Shown in pieces: positions 1 through 6,612 of a DNA stretch of 64,000 nt. This DNA is from Oscillospiraceae bacterium (GTDB lineage: Bacteria > Bacillota > Clostridia > UMGS1840 > HGM11507), in contig SVKJ01000006.1 of the NCBI GenBank assembly GCA_015068525.1, forward strand, positions 1 to 64,000. Direction: 5' to 3'. Made by a program: the position numbers and the translations under genes. Position 1 is the stretch's first letter. Each line of letters starts with the position of its first letter. The notes beneath the pieces were generated by a model that was not told the origin of the DNA, did not search any database, and saw only the letters and a program-made list of their open reading frames with translations.

Positions 1-418
1 TATTGTCATCAACTACACCAACAGCATAAATCATATCTTTAACTGTCCAATTCTCACAAGTTCTGCAAGCGTTTTTTATCATCGGACTATCTGCAAAAAG
101 TTTTGCTTTTGGATAACTGCTATTCAAGGCAAGCGAAGAATCATTCGACTCTATTTTCTTAACTTCTATTGCATCTCCACCTCGCAACATTGAATCAGGT
201 GGATTGTTTTGATTTCCTAAATAACTAAAAACTTCGGACAACTTTTGATTTCTTATATTTTCATCTGATTCATTTACTGTTCCAGCAAAAATATCTTTAA
301 TATATTCTTCTAAAGCCTCACCCATATTATTGGCACGATTATGACTTTCTGAATACTTCCTTAATTCAAATTTAGGATTCTCGACTAATTGAATTATCGC
401 ATTAATTATGTTTGACAT
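1..418 (-). CDS. Type II restriction endonuclease, NgoPII family (partial, C-terminus outside window)
   Basis: The minus-strand reading frame opens with ATG at 418-416 and runs off the left edge, giving about 139 residues. From memory of the family it matches the N-terminus of NgoPII-type restriction enzymes: an opening like MSNIINAIIQLVENP, then MGEALEEYIKDIFAGT, and the block GGDAIEVKKIESNDSSLALN, which has the acidic-x(n)-E-x-K look of a PD-(D/E)XK nuclease core. The prototype cuts GGCC; specificity here is inferred only. The HTH gene ends 7 bp upstream on the same strand, so the two probably form one operon. A cognate methyltransferase is expected to the left of the window but cannot be seen. 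Family assignment is fairly confident; whether the enzyme is intact is unknown. Confidence 0.8.
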   Translation of the reverse strand, partial: MSNIINAIIQLVENPKFELRKYSESHNRANNMGEALEEYIKDIFAGTVNESDENIRNQKLSEVFSYLGNQNNPPDSMLRGGDAIEVKKIESNDSSLALNSSYPKAKLFADSPMIKNACRTCENWTVKDMIYAVGVVDDN

Positions 419-425
419 ATTTACT

Positions 426-617
426 TTACTCCTTGTTCTTAATATATTTTCCGCTTTTGATACGGGCATCCTTTGGTTTTTCTGTATCAGCTGGCATTAG
501 CCATACTCCGGCCGTTTTAATTGCGCCTTTAATTCTATTTTCTTCACATAACTTTGTTATTCTGCGCTGTGTAATATTCCATAGAATACTTGCTTGTTTA
601 GTTGTAAGAAAATCCAT
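426..617 (-). CDS. Small helix-turn-helix DNA-binding protein next to the restriction gene
   Basis: A protein of about 63 aa begins MDFLTTKQASILWNITQRR, the usual opening of excisionase/MerR-like winged HTH proteins (TTKQAS, then a recognition helix, then RIKGAIKTAGVWLMP as the wing). I chose ATG at 617 over an in-frame GTG at 632 because GGGTGG lies about ten bases before 617. It ends 7 bp before the restriction endonuclease start, so it is probably the first gene of the restriction operon and could be its regulator. Such small HTH proteins are common next to type II systems and on mobile elements; a role as controller protein is inference. Confidence 0.7.
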   Translation of the reverse strand: MDFLTTKQASILWNITQRRITKLCEENRIKGAIKTAGVWLMPADTEKPKDARIKSGKYIKNKE

Positions 618-1070
618 TTGAGTATACACCACCCAATTATAATATTAATTATATTATATACCTCAATCGGAATAAAGTCAATAGCAATCCAAAATATTAT
701 GTAAAATGATGTAGAATTTTTTGTTTTGAGAATTAATTTTATAATAAAATAATTCATAAATTTTGCATTTTTAAGTTTTAGCGCATATTAATATATAATG
801 AATTTTTTAAGAAACTTTGGTAGATATATAATTTTAACGGTAGTAATTATAGAGAGAATTTTTTTAAAAATATTTTTTATTTTTTTGTGTAAAAATCCAA
901 TTTTGAATGTTACCTATGTGAAAGAAAAAATAATAAAAGTTTTTCATAAAAGTTGCTATTTTGAATTTTTGCGTATTACTTATATGAGGACAAAAATTTT
1001 TCTCTTAAGGTTGTAAATTTACAACTTTAATCGTTTATTAAATGAACACAAAAAGAAAGGCGGATTTTTT
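618..1070. other. AT-rich intergenic stretch without a convincing gene
   Basis: About 450 bp between the HTH gene and mobC. It is very AT-rich. Short reading frames exist on both strands but they are low-complexity (F/I/K-rich), lack ribosome binding sites and resemble no family I know. The only clear structure is the palindrome at 1010-1025. This may be the 5' control region of the mobilisation genes, or the seam between restriction cargo and transposon backbone. Confidence 0.5.
1010..1025. promoter_or_regulatory. Perfect 16-bp palindrome upstream of mobC
   Basis: GTTGTAAATTTACAAC is a perfect dyad ending 45 bp before the mobC start. Its size and position fit an operator for a dimeric regulator or a relaxosome-binding site. 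No function is demonstrated. Confidence 0.45.
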
Positions 1071-1409
1071 ATGGCAAACAGAAAAAGAAACAAGCAAATT
1101 ATTGTAAGAGTTACAGAGGAAGAACGGGAGCTTATAGAATTAAAAATGGCACAGCTTCCAACGGCGCAGTTAGGAGCATATATGCGAAAAATGGCGATTG
1201 ACGGCTATATTATTCTTCTTGATATTCCCGAAATTAAAAAGCATACTGCTGAACTCTCTGCAATAGGCAGAAATATAAATATAATAGCAAAGCGAATTTG
1301 CCAGAACATTATCTATGAGCAGGACATTAAAGACATCAAAATTTTAATGGACGAGATATGGAAATCGGAACGGAAATTACTATCTTATTTCCTTAACATA
1401 AAGAAATGA
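1071..1409 (+). CDS. mobC: MobC-like plasmid mobilisation relaxosome protein
   Basis: A 112-aa basic protein with the ribbon-helix-helix and MobC signature: a lysine/arginine-rich start, VRVTEEERELIELKMA, then LGAYMRKMAIDGYI and LSAIGRNINIIAKR in the C-terminal half. MobC proteins help the relaxase open DNA at oriT during mobilisation. An AAAGGCGGA ribosome binding site precedes the ATG. In Tn4451-type and related Clostridia elements a relaxase gene normally follows directly; here only 182 non-coding bp separate mobC from tnpW, so the relaxase has been lost or lies elsewhere. The element is therefore probably no longer self-mobilisable without help. Identification by motif and context is good. 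Confidence 0.85.
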   Translation: MANRKRNKQIIVRVTEEERELIELKMAQLPTAQLGAYMRKMAIDGYIILLDIPEIKKHTAELSAIGRNINIIAKRICQNIIYEQDIKDIKILMDEIWKSERKLLSYFLNIKK

Positions 1410-1432
1410 AAAAGGGCTTGGGAATACCCAAA

Positions 1433-1556
1433 AATAAAATCAATTTTTTGTAAGTGGATAACCACTTACTGTGCTTGCTATTTAGTTAAAAATAGCAGGC
1501 AGGAAAATTTGATTTTGTGTCAATGGATATCCATTGGCTATGCTTGCTATTATATA
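1433..1556 (+). repeat. Two tandem 69-bp units, each with a different palindrome
   Basis: Two imperfect copies offset by 69 bp share the ending TGCTTGCTATT (1472 and 1541). Unit A holds a hairpin, GTAAGTGG/CCACTTAC with an ATAA loop (1450-1469). Unit B holds the perfect palindrome CAATGGATATCCATTG (1521-1536). The stem bases differ between units on both arms, so pairing is kept while sequence is not. Lying between mobC and tnpW, where a relaxase would be expected, the units could be a structured leader RNA, an oriT remnant or recombinase-associated sites. Confidence 0.6.
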
Positions 1557-1591
1557 GTTTTTAATTACTTAACGGAAAGGATTGGATAGGA

Positions 1592-1828
1592 ATGAATAAG
1601 CAACAAAAAGACTACGGCTATATTACAAAATATAAAATGGGCGGTACAACATACGAGATTGAAACAACCTTTTCGGGAACAGAAACCTTGAACAATAAAA
1701 TTATTCGCTTAATGCTCTCCGAAAAAATAAAATCAAAAACGGCTGACAATTCAGAAAAAGCGCGTTATAATTCAAATATACACTCTGTTTTGTCGGACGA
1801 TGAAAAGGAGGATTTTAATAATGAATAA
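1592..1828 (+). CDS. tnpW: TnpW-like small transposon protein
   Basis: A 78-aa hydrophilic protein with the GYITKYKMGGTTYEIETTF opening and a C-terminal acidic tail, as in TnpW-type proteins encoded immediately before large serine recombinases of Tn4451-like elements. The TAA stop overlaps the start of the recombinase gene by 8 bp, with the recombinase ribosome binding site AAGGAGG inside this frame, so the two are translationally coupled. The function of TnpW is not established; the label rests on sequence resemblance and the fixed gene order. Confidence 0.8.
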   Translation: MNKQQKDYGYITKYKMGGTTYEIETTFSGTETLNNKIIRLMLSEKIKSKTADNSEKARYNSNIHSVLSDDEKEDFNNE

Positions 1829-3455
1829 GCCCGACACAATTTCTGCTCTCTATTGCAGATTATCACAAGAGGACGCATTGGACGGTGACAGTAACAGCAT
1901 CATAAATCAAAAAGCAATTTTAAGTAAATATGCAAGTGACAACAATTATCCCTCACCTCAATTTTATGTCGATGACGGTTGGAGTGGTACGAATTTTGAA
2001 AGACCATCTTTTAAAGAAATGATAAAGGATATTGAGGACGGAAAGGTTAAAACTGTCATTGTAAAGGATATGTCAAGACTTGGCAGAGATTATCTCAAAG
2101 TCGGTTATTTCTCGGAAATATTTTTCCCTGATAATGATGTCCGTTTAATTGCAATAAATGACGGAGTTGACAGCTTCAAAGGCGATAATGATTTTACACC
2201 ATTTCGCAACTTATTCAATGACTTTTATGCAAAGGACACAAGCAAGAAAATTCGCGCAGTGTTTAAGTCAAAGGGAATGTCAGGGGAACATTTGGGACAA
2301 CCCATCTTCGGATATATGAAAAATCCCGATAATAAAAAGCAATGGATAATTGATGAGCCTGCAGCTGAAGTTGTAAGGAAAATTTATGATTTATGTACTA
2401 ATGGAAAAGGGCCAATGCAGATAGCAAAAATCTTGAAAGAAGAAAAGATTTTGACAACAACATCATACCACTTGCAAAAGGCAGGAAAGTCCTTGCCTGA
2501 CAATCCGTATGATTGGGCATCTCAATCTGTTATACAGATTTTAGGCAAAATGGAATACATAGGCTGTACTGCAAATTTTAAGACCTATACAAAGTCTTAT
2601 AAACTCAAAAAGAAATTAGACAATCCAAAGGAAAATTGGGCAATCTTTTATGATACGCAAGAGCCAATTATTTCAAAAGAGCAATGGGAACGAGTACAGG
2701 AATTAAGACAGAATAAAAGACGGAACACTAAAACCAATAAGCAAGGTTTATTTTCGGGATTGATATTTTGCGCTGACTGTGGCAGCAAATTACACTTTGC
2801 AACTTGCAAAAGATTTGACAGCACACAAGACCATTACAGATGTTCAAGATATAAAAGTAATACCGGCGATTGTTCTGCACACTACATTAGAGAAGAAACA
2901 TTGCAAAATATTGTGTTAAGTCAGATTTTTGATGTTACCGCTATGATGTATGAAAATGCAGATGTATTTTTTAATCTTGTTGCAAAACAACAGATAGACG
3001 AGCAGGCAAAGGAAATGCAAAATAAGAAAAAACAGATAGCAAAATTTCAAAAAAGAATAACGGAGCTTGACAAGATTTTCAAGAGGATTTACGAGGACGA
3101 TATTTCGGGTGTTATCTCTCACGAAAGATTTTTGAAACTGTCTGCGGAATATGAAACAGAGCAAAAGAAACTTCAAAAACAGGTTGCAGATTTTGAAGAA
3201 GAAACAAGCAATTTTGACAGACAGCAAATTGACTTTAAGCAGTTTCACGAAATCGTCAAAAAATATGTCGGCATCAAAGAATTGACACCGACAATCGTAA
3301 ATGAATTTATTAAGGAAATTATTGTTCACGCTCCCGACAAATCAAGCGGACACAGAGTACAAAAAATACAAATTGTTTTTAATTTCATTGGTGAATTTAC
3401 TCCGCAAAAAGAGTTTATTCCCGATAAAAAGGAAATTCCGCAAGACTATTTCTAA
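1821..3455 (+). CDS. tnpX: Large serine recombinase, TnpX/CcrB-like
   Basis: A 544-aa site-specific recombinase that cuts and joins DNA through a 5'-phosphoserine. Domains seen: N-terminal resolvase domain with the nucleophile region ALYCRLSQED and the arginine region VKDMSRLGRDYLK (about residues 5-150); a recombinase domain around 165-290; a zinc ribbon CADCGSK...CSRYKSNTGDC (about 313-355); then a coiled-coil segment rich in K/E/Q (about 385-470). I chose ATG at 1821 rather than 1800 because AAGGAGG (1804-1810) lies 10 bases upstream. The gene ends 54 bp before the 3' end of a tRNA-Gln gene, which suggests an integration boundary. The length matches TnpX-type enzymes and the frame is intact. 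Confidence 0.92.
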   Translation: MNKPDTISALYCRLSQEDALDGDSNSIINQKAILSKYASDNNYPSPQFYVDDGWSGTNFERPSFKEMIKDIEDGKVKTVIVKDMSRLGRDYLKVGYFSEIFFPDNDVRLIAINDGVDSFKGDNDFTPFRNLFNDFYAKDTSKKIRAVFKSKGMSGEHLGQPIFGYMKNPDNKKQWIIDEPAAEVVRKIYDLCTNGKGPMQIAKILKEEKILTTTSYHLQKAGKSLPDNPYDWASQSVIQILGKMEYIGCTANFKTYTKSYKLKKKLDNPKENWAIFYDTQEPIISKEQWERVQELRQNKRRNTKTNKQGLFSGLIFCADCGSKLHFATCKRFDSTQDHYRCSRYKSNTGDCSAHYIREETLQNIVLSQIFDVTAMMYENADVFFNLVAKQQIDEQAKEMQNKKKQIAKFQKRITELDKIFKRIYEDDISGVISHERFLKLSAEYETEQKKLQKQVADFEEETSNFDRQQIDFKQFHEIVKKYVGIKELTPTIVNEFIKEIIVHAPDKSSGHRVQKIQIVFNFIGEFTPQKEFIPDKKEIPQDYF

Positions 3456-3509
3456 TCTTGCGGAACATACTTCCTTATTAACCCCGTACTTTCGACAGGA
3501 TTTTTGTTT

Positions 3510-3583
3510 TGGCTGCGGGAGAAGGATTCGAACCCTCACAGAATGAGTCAGAGTCATTAGTGCTACCCTTACACAATCCCGCA
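3510..3583 (-). tRNA. tRNA-Gln (anticodon CTG), CCA encoded
   Basis: On the minus strand the cloverleaf is complete: acceptor TGCGGGA/TCCCGCA, a 5-bp anticodon stem AATGA/TCATT with loop CTCTGAC giving anticodon CTG, a T-loop GGTTCGAATCC and an encoded CCA at 3510-3512. It has its own promoter at 3604-3632. The 3' end faces the serine recombinase gene, a frequent arrangement for integrated elements. Confidence 0.95.
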
Positions 3584-3603
3584 ACATTTTTCTGACCTTA
3601 CCT

Positions 3604-3632
3604 ATTATAATACAAAATTTATTAAAGGTCAA
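3604..3632 (-). promoter_or_regulatory. Sigma-A promoter for tRNA-Gln
   Basis: Read on the minus strand: TTGACC (3632-3627), a 17-bp spacer, then TATAAT (3609-3604), placed about 20 bp upstream of the mature tRNA 5' end at 3583. Confidence 0.85.
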
Positions 3633-3696
3633 GTTTTTTTGAAAAATATTTTATTTTTAATTTAAATTCTTTGTTTTTTGGGCTTACTACACTAAA

Positions 3697-3764
3697 GCAA
3701 AATGCAACTTTTTGCAGAAAATTATCAAAAAATGTTGCATTTTGCCTACTTTTTATGCTAAAAT
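3697..3764 (+). promoter_or_regulatory. Inverted-repeat operator and promoter of the LexA/CI-like repressor gene
   Basis: A perfect 12-bp inverted repeat, GCAAAATGCAAC (3697-3708) and GTTGCATTTTGC (3734-3745), is separated by 25 bp. The right arm overlaps a -35 element TTGCAT (3735-3740), which is followed after 18 bp by TAAAAT (3759-3764). An additional GCAA-N4-TTGC dyad lies at 3704-3715. Repressor binding here would block transcription of the regulator and recG, so autoregulation is the likely reading. Confidence 0.65.
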
Positions 3765-3790
3765 GTAAAAAAACAATAGGAGTGGCGACA

Positions 3791-4441
3791 ATGAATGATG
3801 GTATTTACTTTGCTGAATCCGGAAGAAGAATAAAAGAATTAAGAGAAGCTCAGGGAATGACTATGGAACAGTTGGGTAATGGGCTTGGCGTAAATAAATC
3901 TACCATAAAAAGATATGAAGATGGTTCGACAAAAAGGATTACAATTGCAACTTACGAAAAACTTGCTGCTATATTAGGTACAACTGTTTTGTATCTTATG
4001 GAGGGTGTGAGTGAAAAAAAGGAGCATACATCTTTTTTAAAACCTATGCCACAAATGTATGCAATTCCGATTTTAGGGGTTATAAAAGCAGGTGAACCTA
4101 TAATTGCACAGAATGAAATTTTGGGATATACATATATAGATAATAAGAATACTGAAAATTTCTTTGCCTTAAAAGTAAAAGGAGATTCAATGGACCTTGT
4201 GAATATAAAAGATGGGTCGGTTGTAGTTGTTAAAAGGCAGGAATATTTAGAAAACGGAGATATAGGAGTTGCACTGATTGACAATGAAGATGCGACTGTT
4301 AAAAGGGTATTTATAAACGGAGATATAGCAACCCTTATTCCACAAAGTTCAAATCCTCAAAATCAACCTATTATTGTTAATTTAAAAGAACAGGATTTTA
4401 AAATTCTGGGCAAGGTTATAAAAGCGGAATATTTCTTTTAG
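3791..4441 (+). CDS. LexA/CI-like transcriptional repressor (XRE HTH plus S24 peptidase domain)
   Basis: A 216-aa protein with an N-terminal XRE helix-turn-helix (residues 8-70, TMEQLGNGLGVNKSTIKRYE) and a C-terminal S24/LexA autoprotease domain. The predicted cleavage site is Ala100-Gly101 (VIKAGEP), the nucleophile Ser133 (GDSMD) and the general base Lys171 (ATVKR). Proteins of this build are inactivated by RecA-stimulated self-cleavage. I chose ATG at 3791 because AGGAGTGG lies just upstream and follows the promoter at 3735-3764; the frame stays open further upstream but through the operator. The gene runs into recG 9 bp later, so DNA-damage control of recG is suggested but not shown. It could be a prophage remnant regulator instead of the host SOS repressor. 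Confidence 0.85.
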   Translation: MNDGIYFAESGRRIKELREAQGMTMEQLGNGLGVNKSTIKRYEDGSTKRITIATYEKLAAILGTTVLYLMEGVSEKKEHTSFLKPMPQMYAIPILGVIKAGEPIIAQNEILGYTYIDNKNTENFFALKVKGDSMDLVNIKDGSVVVVKRQEYLENGDIGVALIDNEDATVKRVFINGDIATLIPQSSNPQNQPIIVNLKEQDFKILGKVIKAEYFF

Positions 4442-4450
4442 GAGAATGTT

Positions 4451-6469
4451 ATGATTGAATTATCAGTTGAAAAACTTCCAAATATAAAAAAGGAAAGAAG
4501 TGCAATGCTAAAAAAACTCGGCATTGTATCAGTTTATGATTTGTTAAACCATTTTCCAAGAGCTTATGAAGACAGAAGTAAGAAAAAGAGCATAATAGAA
4601 TGTTTTGACTTAGAAAAGTGTCTTGTAAAAGCAACCATTAAAACCAAAAGTTACAGACAGATAAGAAAAAATCTTGATATGATTAAACTTATGGTTTATG
4701 ACGAAACGGGTAAAATGGAGATTACGTATTTTAATCAGAAGTATATGTACAATAATCTTAAAGAAGGCGAAGAGTATTTGTTTTTCGGCAAAGTAAAAAG
4801 AGGTTTTAATAAGGTTGAAATGACAAATCCTATTACCGAAAAAGAGCAGAAAACAACAGGAGGGATAACACCTTTGTATTCTCTTACCAAGGGGCTTAGC
4901 CAGAATGTTTTTGCCTCTTTTGTAAAATCAGCGATATGTGCAGTGGATTTTCAGACTTCGGAAACTTTGCCCGAATATATAAAGAGAAAATATAATTTAT
5001 GTGATATTCTTTTTGCATATAGAAATATTCATTTTCCAAATAATGAATATGCTTTATCACTTGCAAAACACAGGTTCGTTTTTGAAGAATTGCTTTTTTT
5101 TGAACTTGGACTTTTGCAAAGGAAAAGTAAGAATGTAATAAATAAAGGTATTAAATTTACAAATTTTAAAATAGCGGAGGAGTTAGCAAAGATTTTACCA
5201 TTTGAGTTAACAGGTGCTCAAAAAAGGGTAATAAGGGAAATAGCCAAAGATATTAAAGACGGAAAACAACTTAACCGGCTTGTTCAGGGAGATGTAGGCT
5301 CAGGGAAAACAATGATAGCACTTTGTGCAGCGCTTATGGCAGTAAATTCGGGCTATCAGGCTGCAATAATGGCACCTACTGAAATTTTAGCATATCAGCA
5401 TTATGAAGAAATGGAAAAGTATTTTTCGCATTTTGGCTATAAAACAGCGCTTCTAACTGGCAGTACAAAGAAAAAAGAAAAAGAAGAAATATTAAAAGAG
5501 TTAAAAGAAGGAACTGTAAATATTTTAATAGGTACTCACGCGATTATAGAAAAAGATGTTGAGTTTAAAAACCTTGCACTTTGCGTAACTGACGAGCAAC
5601 ATCGTTTTGGTGTTAATCAAAGGGGTAAACTTTACGAAAAAGGTCAAAATCCACATTTTCTTGTTATGAGTGCAACACCTATCCCAAGAACTCTTGCTCT
5701 TATTATGTATAGTGACCTTGATGTGTCGATAATTGATGAACTTCCACCGGGAAGAAAACTTGTTAAAACAATCTGGGCAAAAGAAAGCGAACGAAAAAAA
5801 ATAGATATATTTTTAGGCGAGAGATTAAAAAACAATGACCAGATTTATATAGTTTGTCCGCTTGTTGAAGAAACTGAGAATGCGGATGAAAGTTTAAAAA
5901 ATGCAGTAGAATATTCAAAAGAAGTAGAAAAGAAATTTCCTGAGTATAATGTAGCATTCTTGCACGGTAAAATGAAGAATGAAGAAAAAGACAAGATAAT
6001 GATGCAGTTTAAAGCAGGGCAGATACAAATTCTTGTTTCAACTACCGTTATAGAGGTTGGTGTAAATGTCACTAATGCAACTGTTATGATGGTTGAAAAT
6101 GCAGAGCGTTTTGGATTATCTCAACTTCATCAGTTAAGAGGCCGTGTCGGAAGAGGGGAAAAACAGGCATATAATATTTTAATGAGTGACAGCCCATCTA
6201 AAAAAACGATGGAAAGATTAAAAGTAATGATGAAAACCAATGATGGTTTTAAAATAAGCGAAAAAGATTTGGAACTAAGAGGGCCGGGCGACTTTTTCGG
6301 GACTGCACAGTCAGGTTTTATTGATATGAAAATAGCAAACTTCTTAACCGATGTTAAAACATTAAATACAGTTATGGAGGAAGCAAAAGAAATTTTAAAA
6401 AGCGACCCGTACTTAGAAAAAGAGGAAAACAAACTTTTAAAAGAAAATGTAAAAAAATTATTCGGATAG
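4451..6469 (+). CDS. recG: ATP-dependent DNA helicase RecG
   Basis: A 672-aa superfamily 2 helicase that remodels stalled replication forks and Holliday junctions. N-terminal wedge/OB-fold domain (about 1-230, LNHFPRAYEDR near residue 35), then Walker A GDVGSGKT (about 279-286), DEQHRFG motif II, SATPIPRT motif III, and the late TRG-like region GLSQLHQLRGRVGRG. The length matches RecG proteins (650-700 aa). It starts 9 bp after the repressor gene, with AGGAG upstream, and is followed by a strong terminator, so repressor and recG probably form a two-gene transcript. RecG is often constitutive; here expression may follow the upstream S24-type regulator. Confidence 0.97.
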   Translation: MIELSVEKLPNIKKERSAMLKKLGIVSVYDLLNHFPRAYEDRSKKKSIIECFDLEKCLVKATIKTKSYRQIRKNLDMIKLMVYDETGKMEITYFNQKYMYNNLKEGEEYLFFGKVKRGFNKVEMTNPITEKEQKTTGGITPLYSLTKGLSQNVFASFVKSAICAVDFQTSETLPEYIKRKYNLCDILFAYRNIHFPNNEYALSLAKHRFVFEELLFFELGLLQRKSKNVINKGIKFTNFKIAEELAKILPFELTGAQKRVIREIAKDIKDGKQLNRLVQGDVGSGKTMIALCAALMAVNSGYQAAIMAPTEILAYQHYEEMEKYFSHFGYKTALLTGSTKKKEKEEILKELKEGTVNILIGTHAIIEKDVEFKNLALCVTDEQHRFGVNQRGKLYEKGQNPHFLVMSATPIPRTLALIMYSDLDVSIIDELPPGRKLVKTIWAKESERKKIDIFLGERLKNNDQIYIVCPLVEETENADESLKNAVEYSKEVEKKFPEYNVAFLHGKMKNEEKDKIMMQFKAGQIQILVSTTVIEVGVNVTNATVMMVENAERFGLSQLHQLRGRVGRGEKQAYNILMSDSPSKKTMERLKVMMKTNDGFKISEKDLELRGPGDFFGTAQSGFIDMKIANFLTDVKTLNTVMEEAKEILKSDPYLEKEENKLLKENVKKLFG

Positions 6470-6483
6470 CTCTCCGACGTCTA

Positions 6484-6532
6484 AACTCACCGAAAAATGT
6501 GCAGACCATTTTTCGGTGAGTTGTGTTTTTTT
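6484..6532 (+). terminator. Rho-independent terminator after recG
   Basis: A 16-bp perfect stem, AACTCACCGAAAAATG (6484-6499) with CATTTTTCGGTGAGTT (6507-6522), and a 7-nt loop are followed by GTGTTTTTTT. Confidence 0.95.
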
Positions 6533-6612
6533 ATAAACATTACTCTTGATATTATATTTTTATAGTGTTAAAATGGTACTATGAAATTTATGTGCAAAAA
6601 GGAGTTTTGAAA

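Noticed and set aside
798..1016. 72-aa reading frame upstream of mobC
   Set aside because: Low-complexity F/I/K composition in AT-rich DNA, no ribosome binding site, no recognisable motif.
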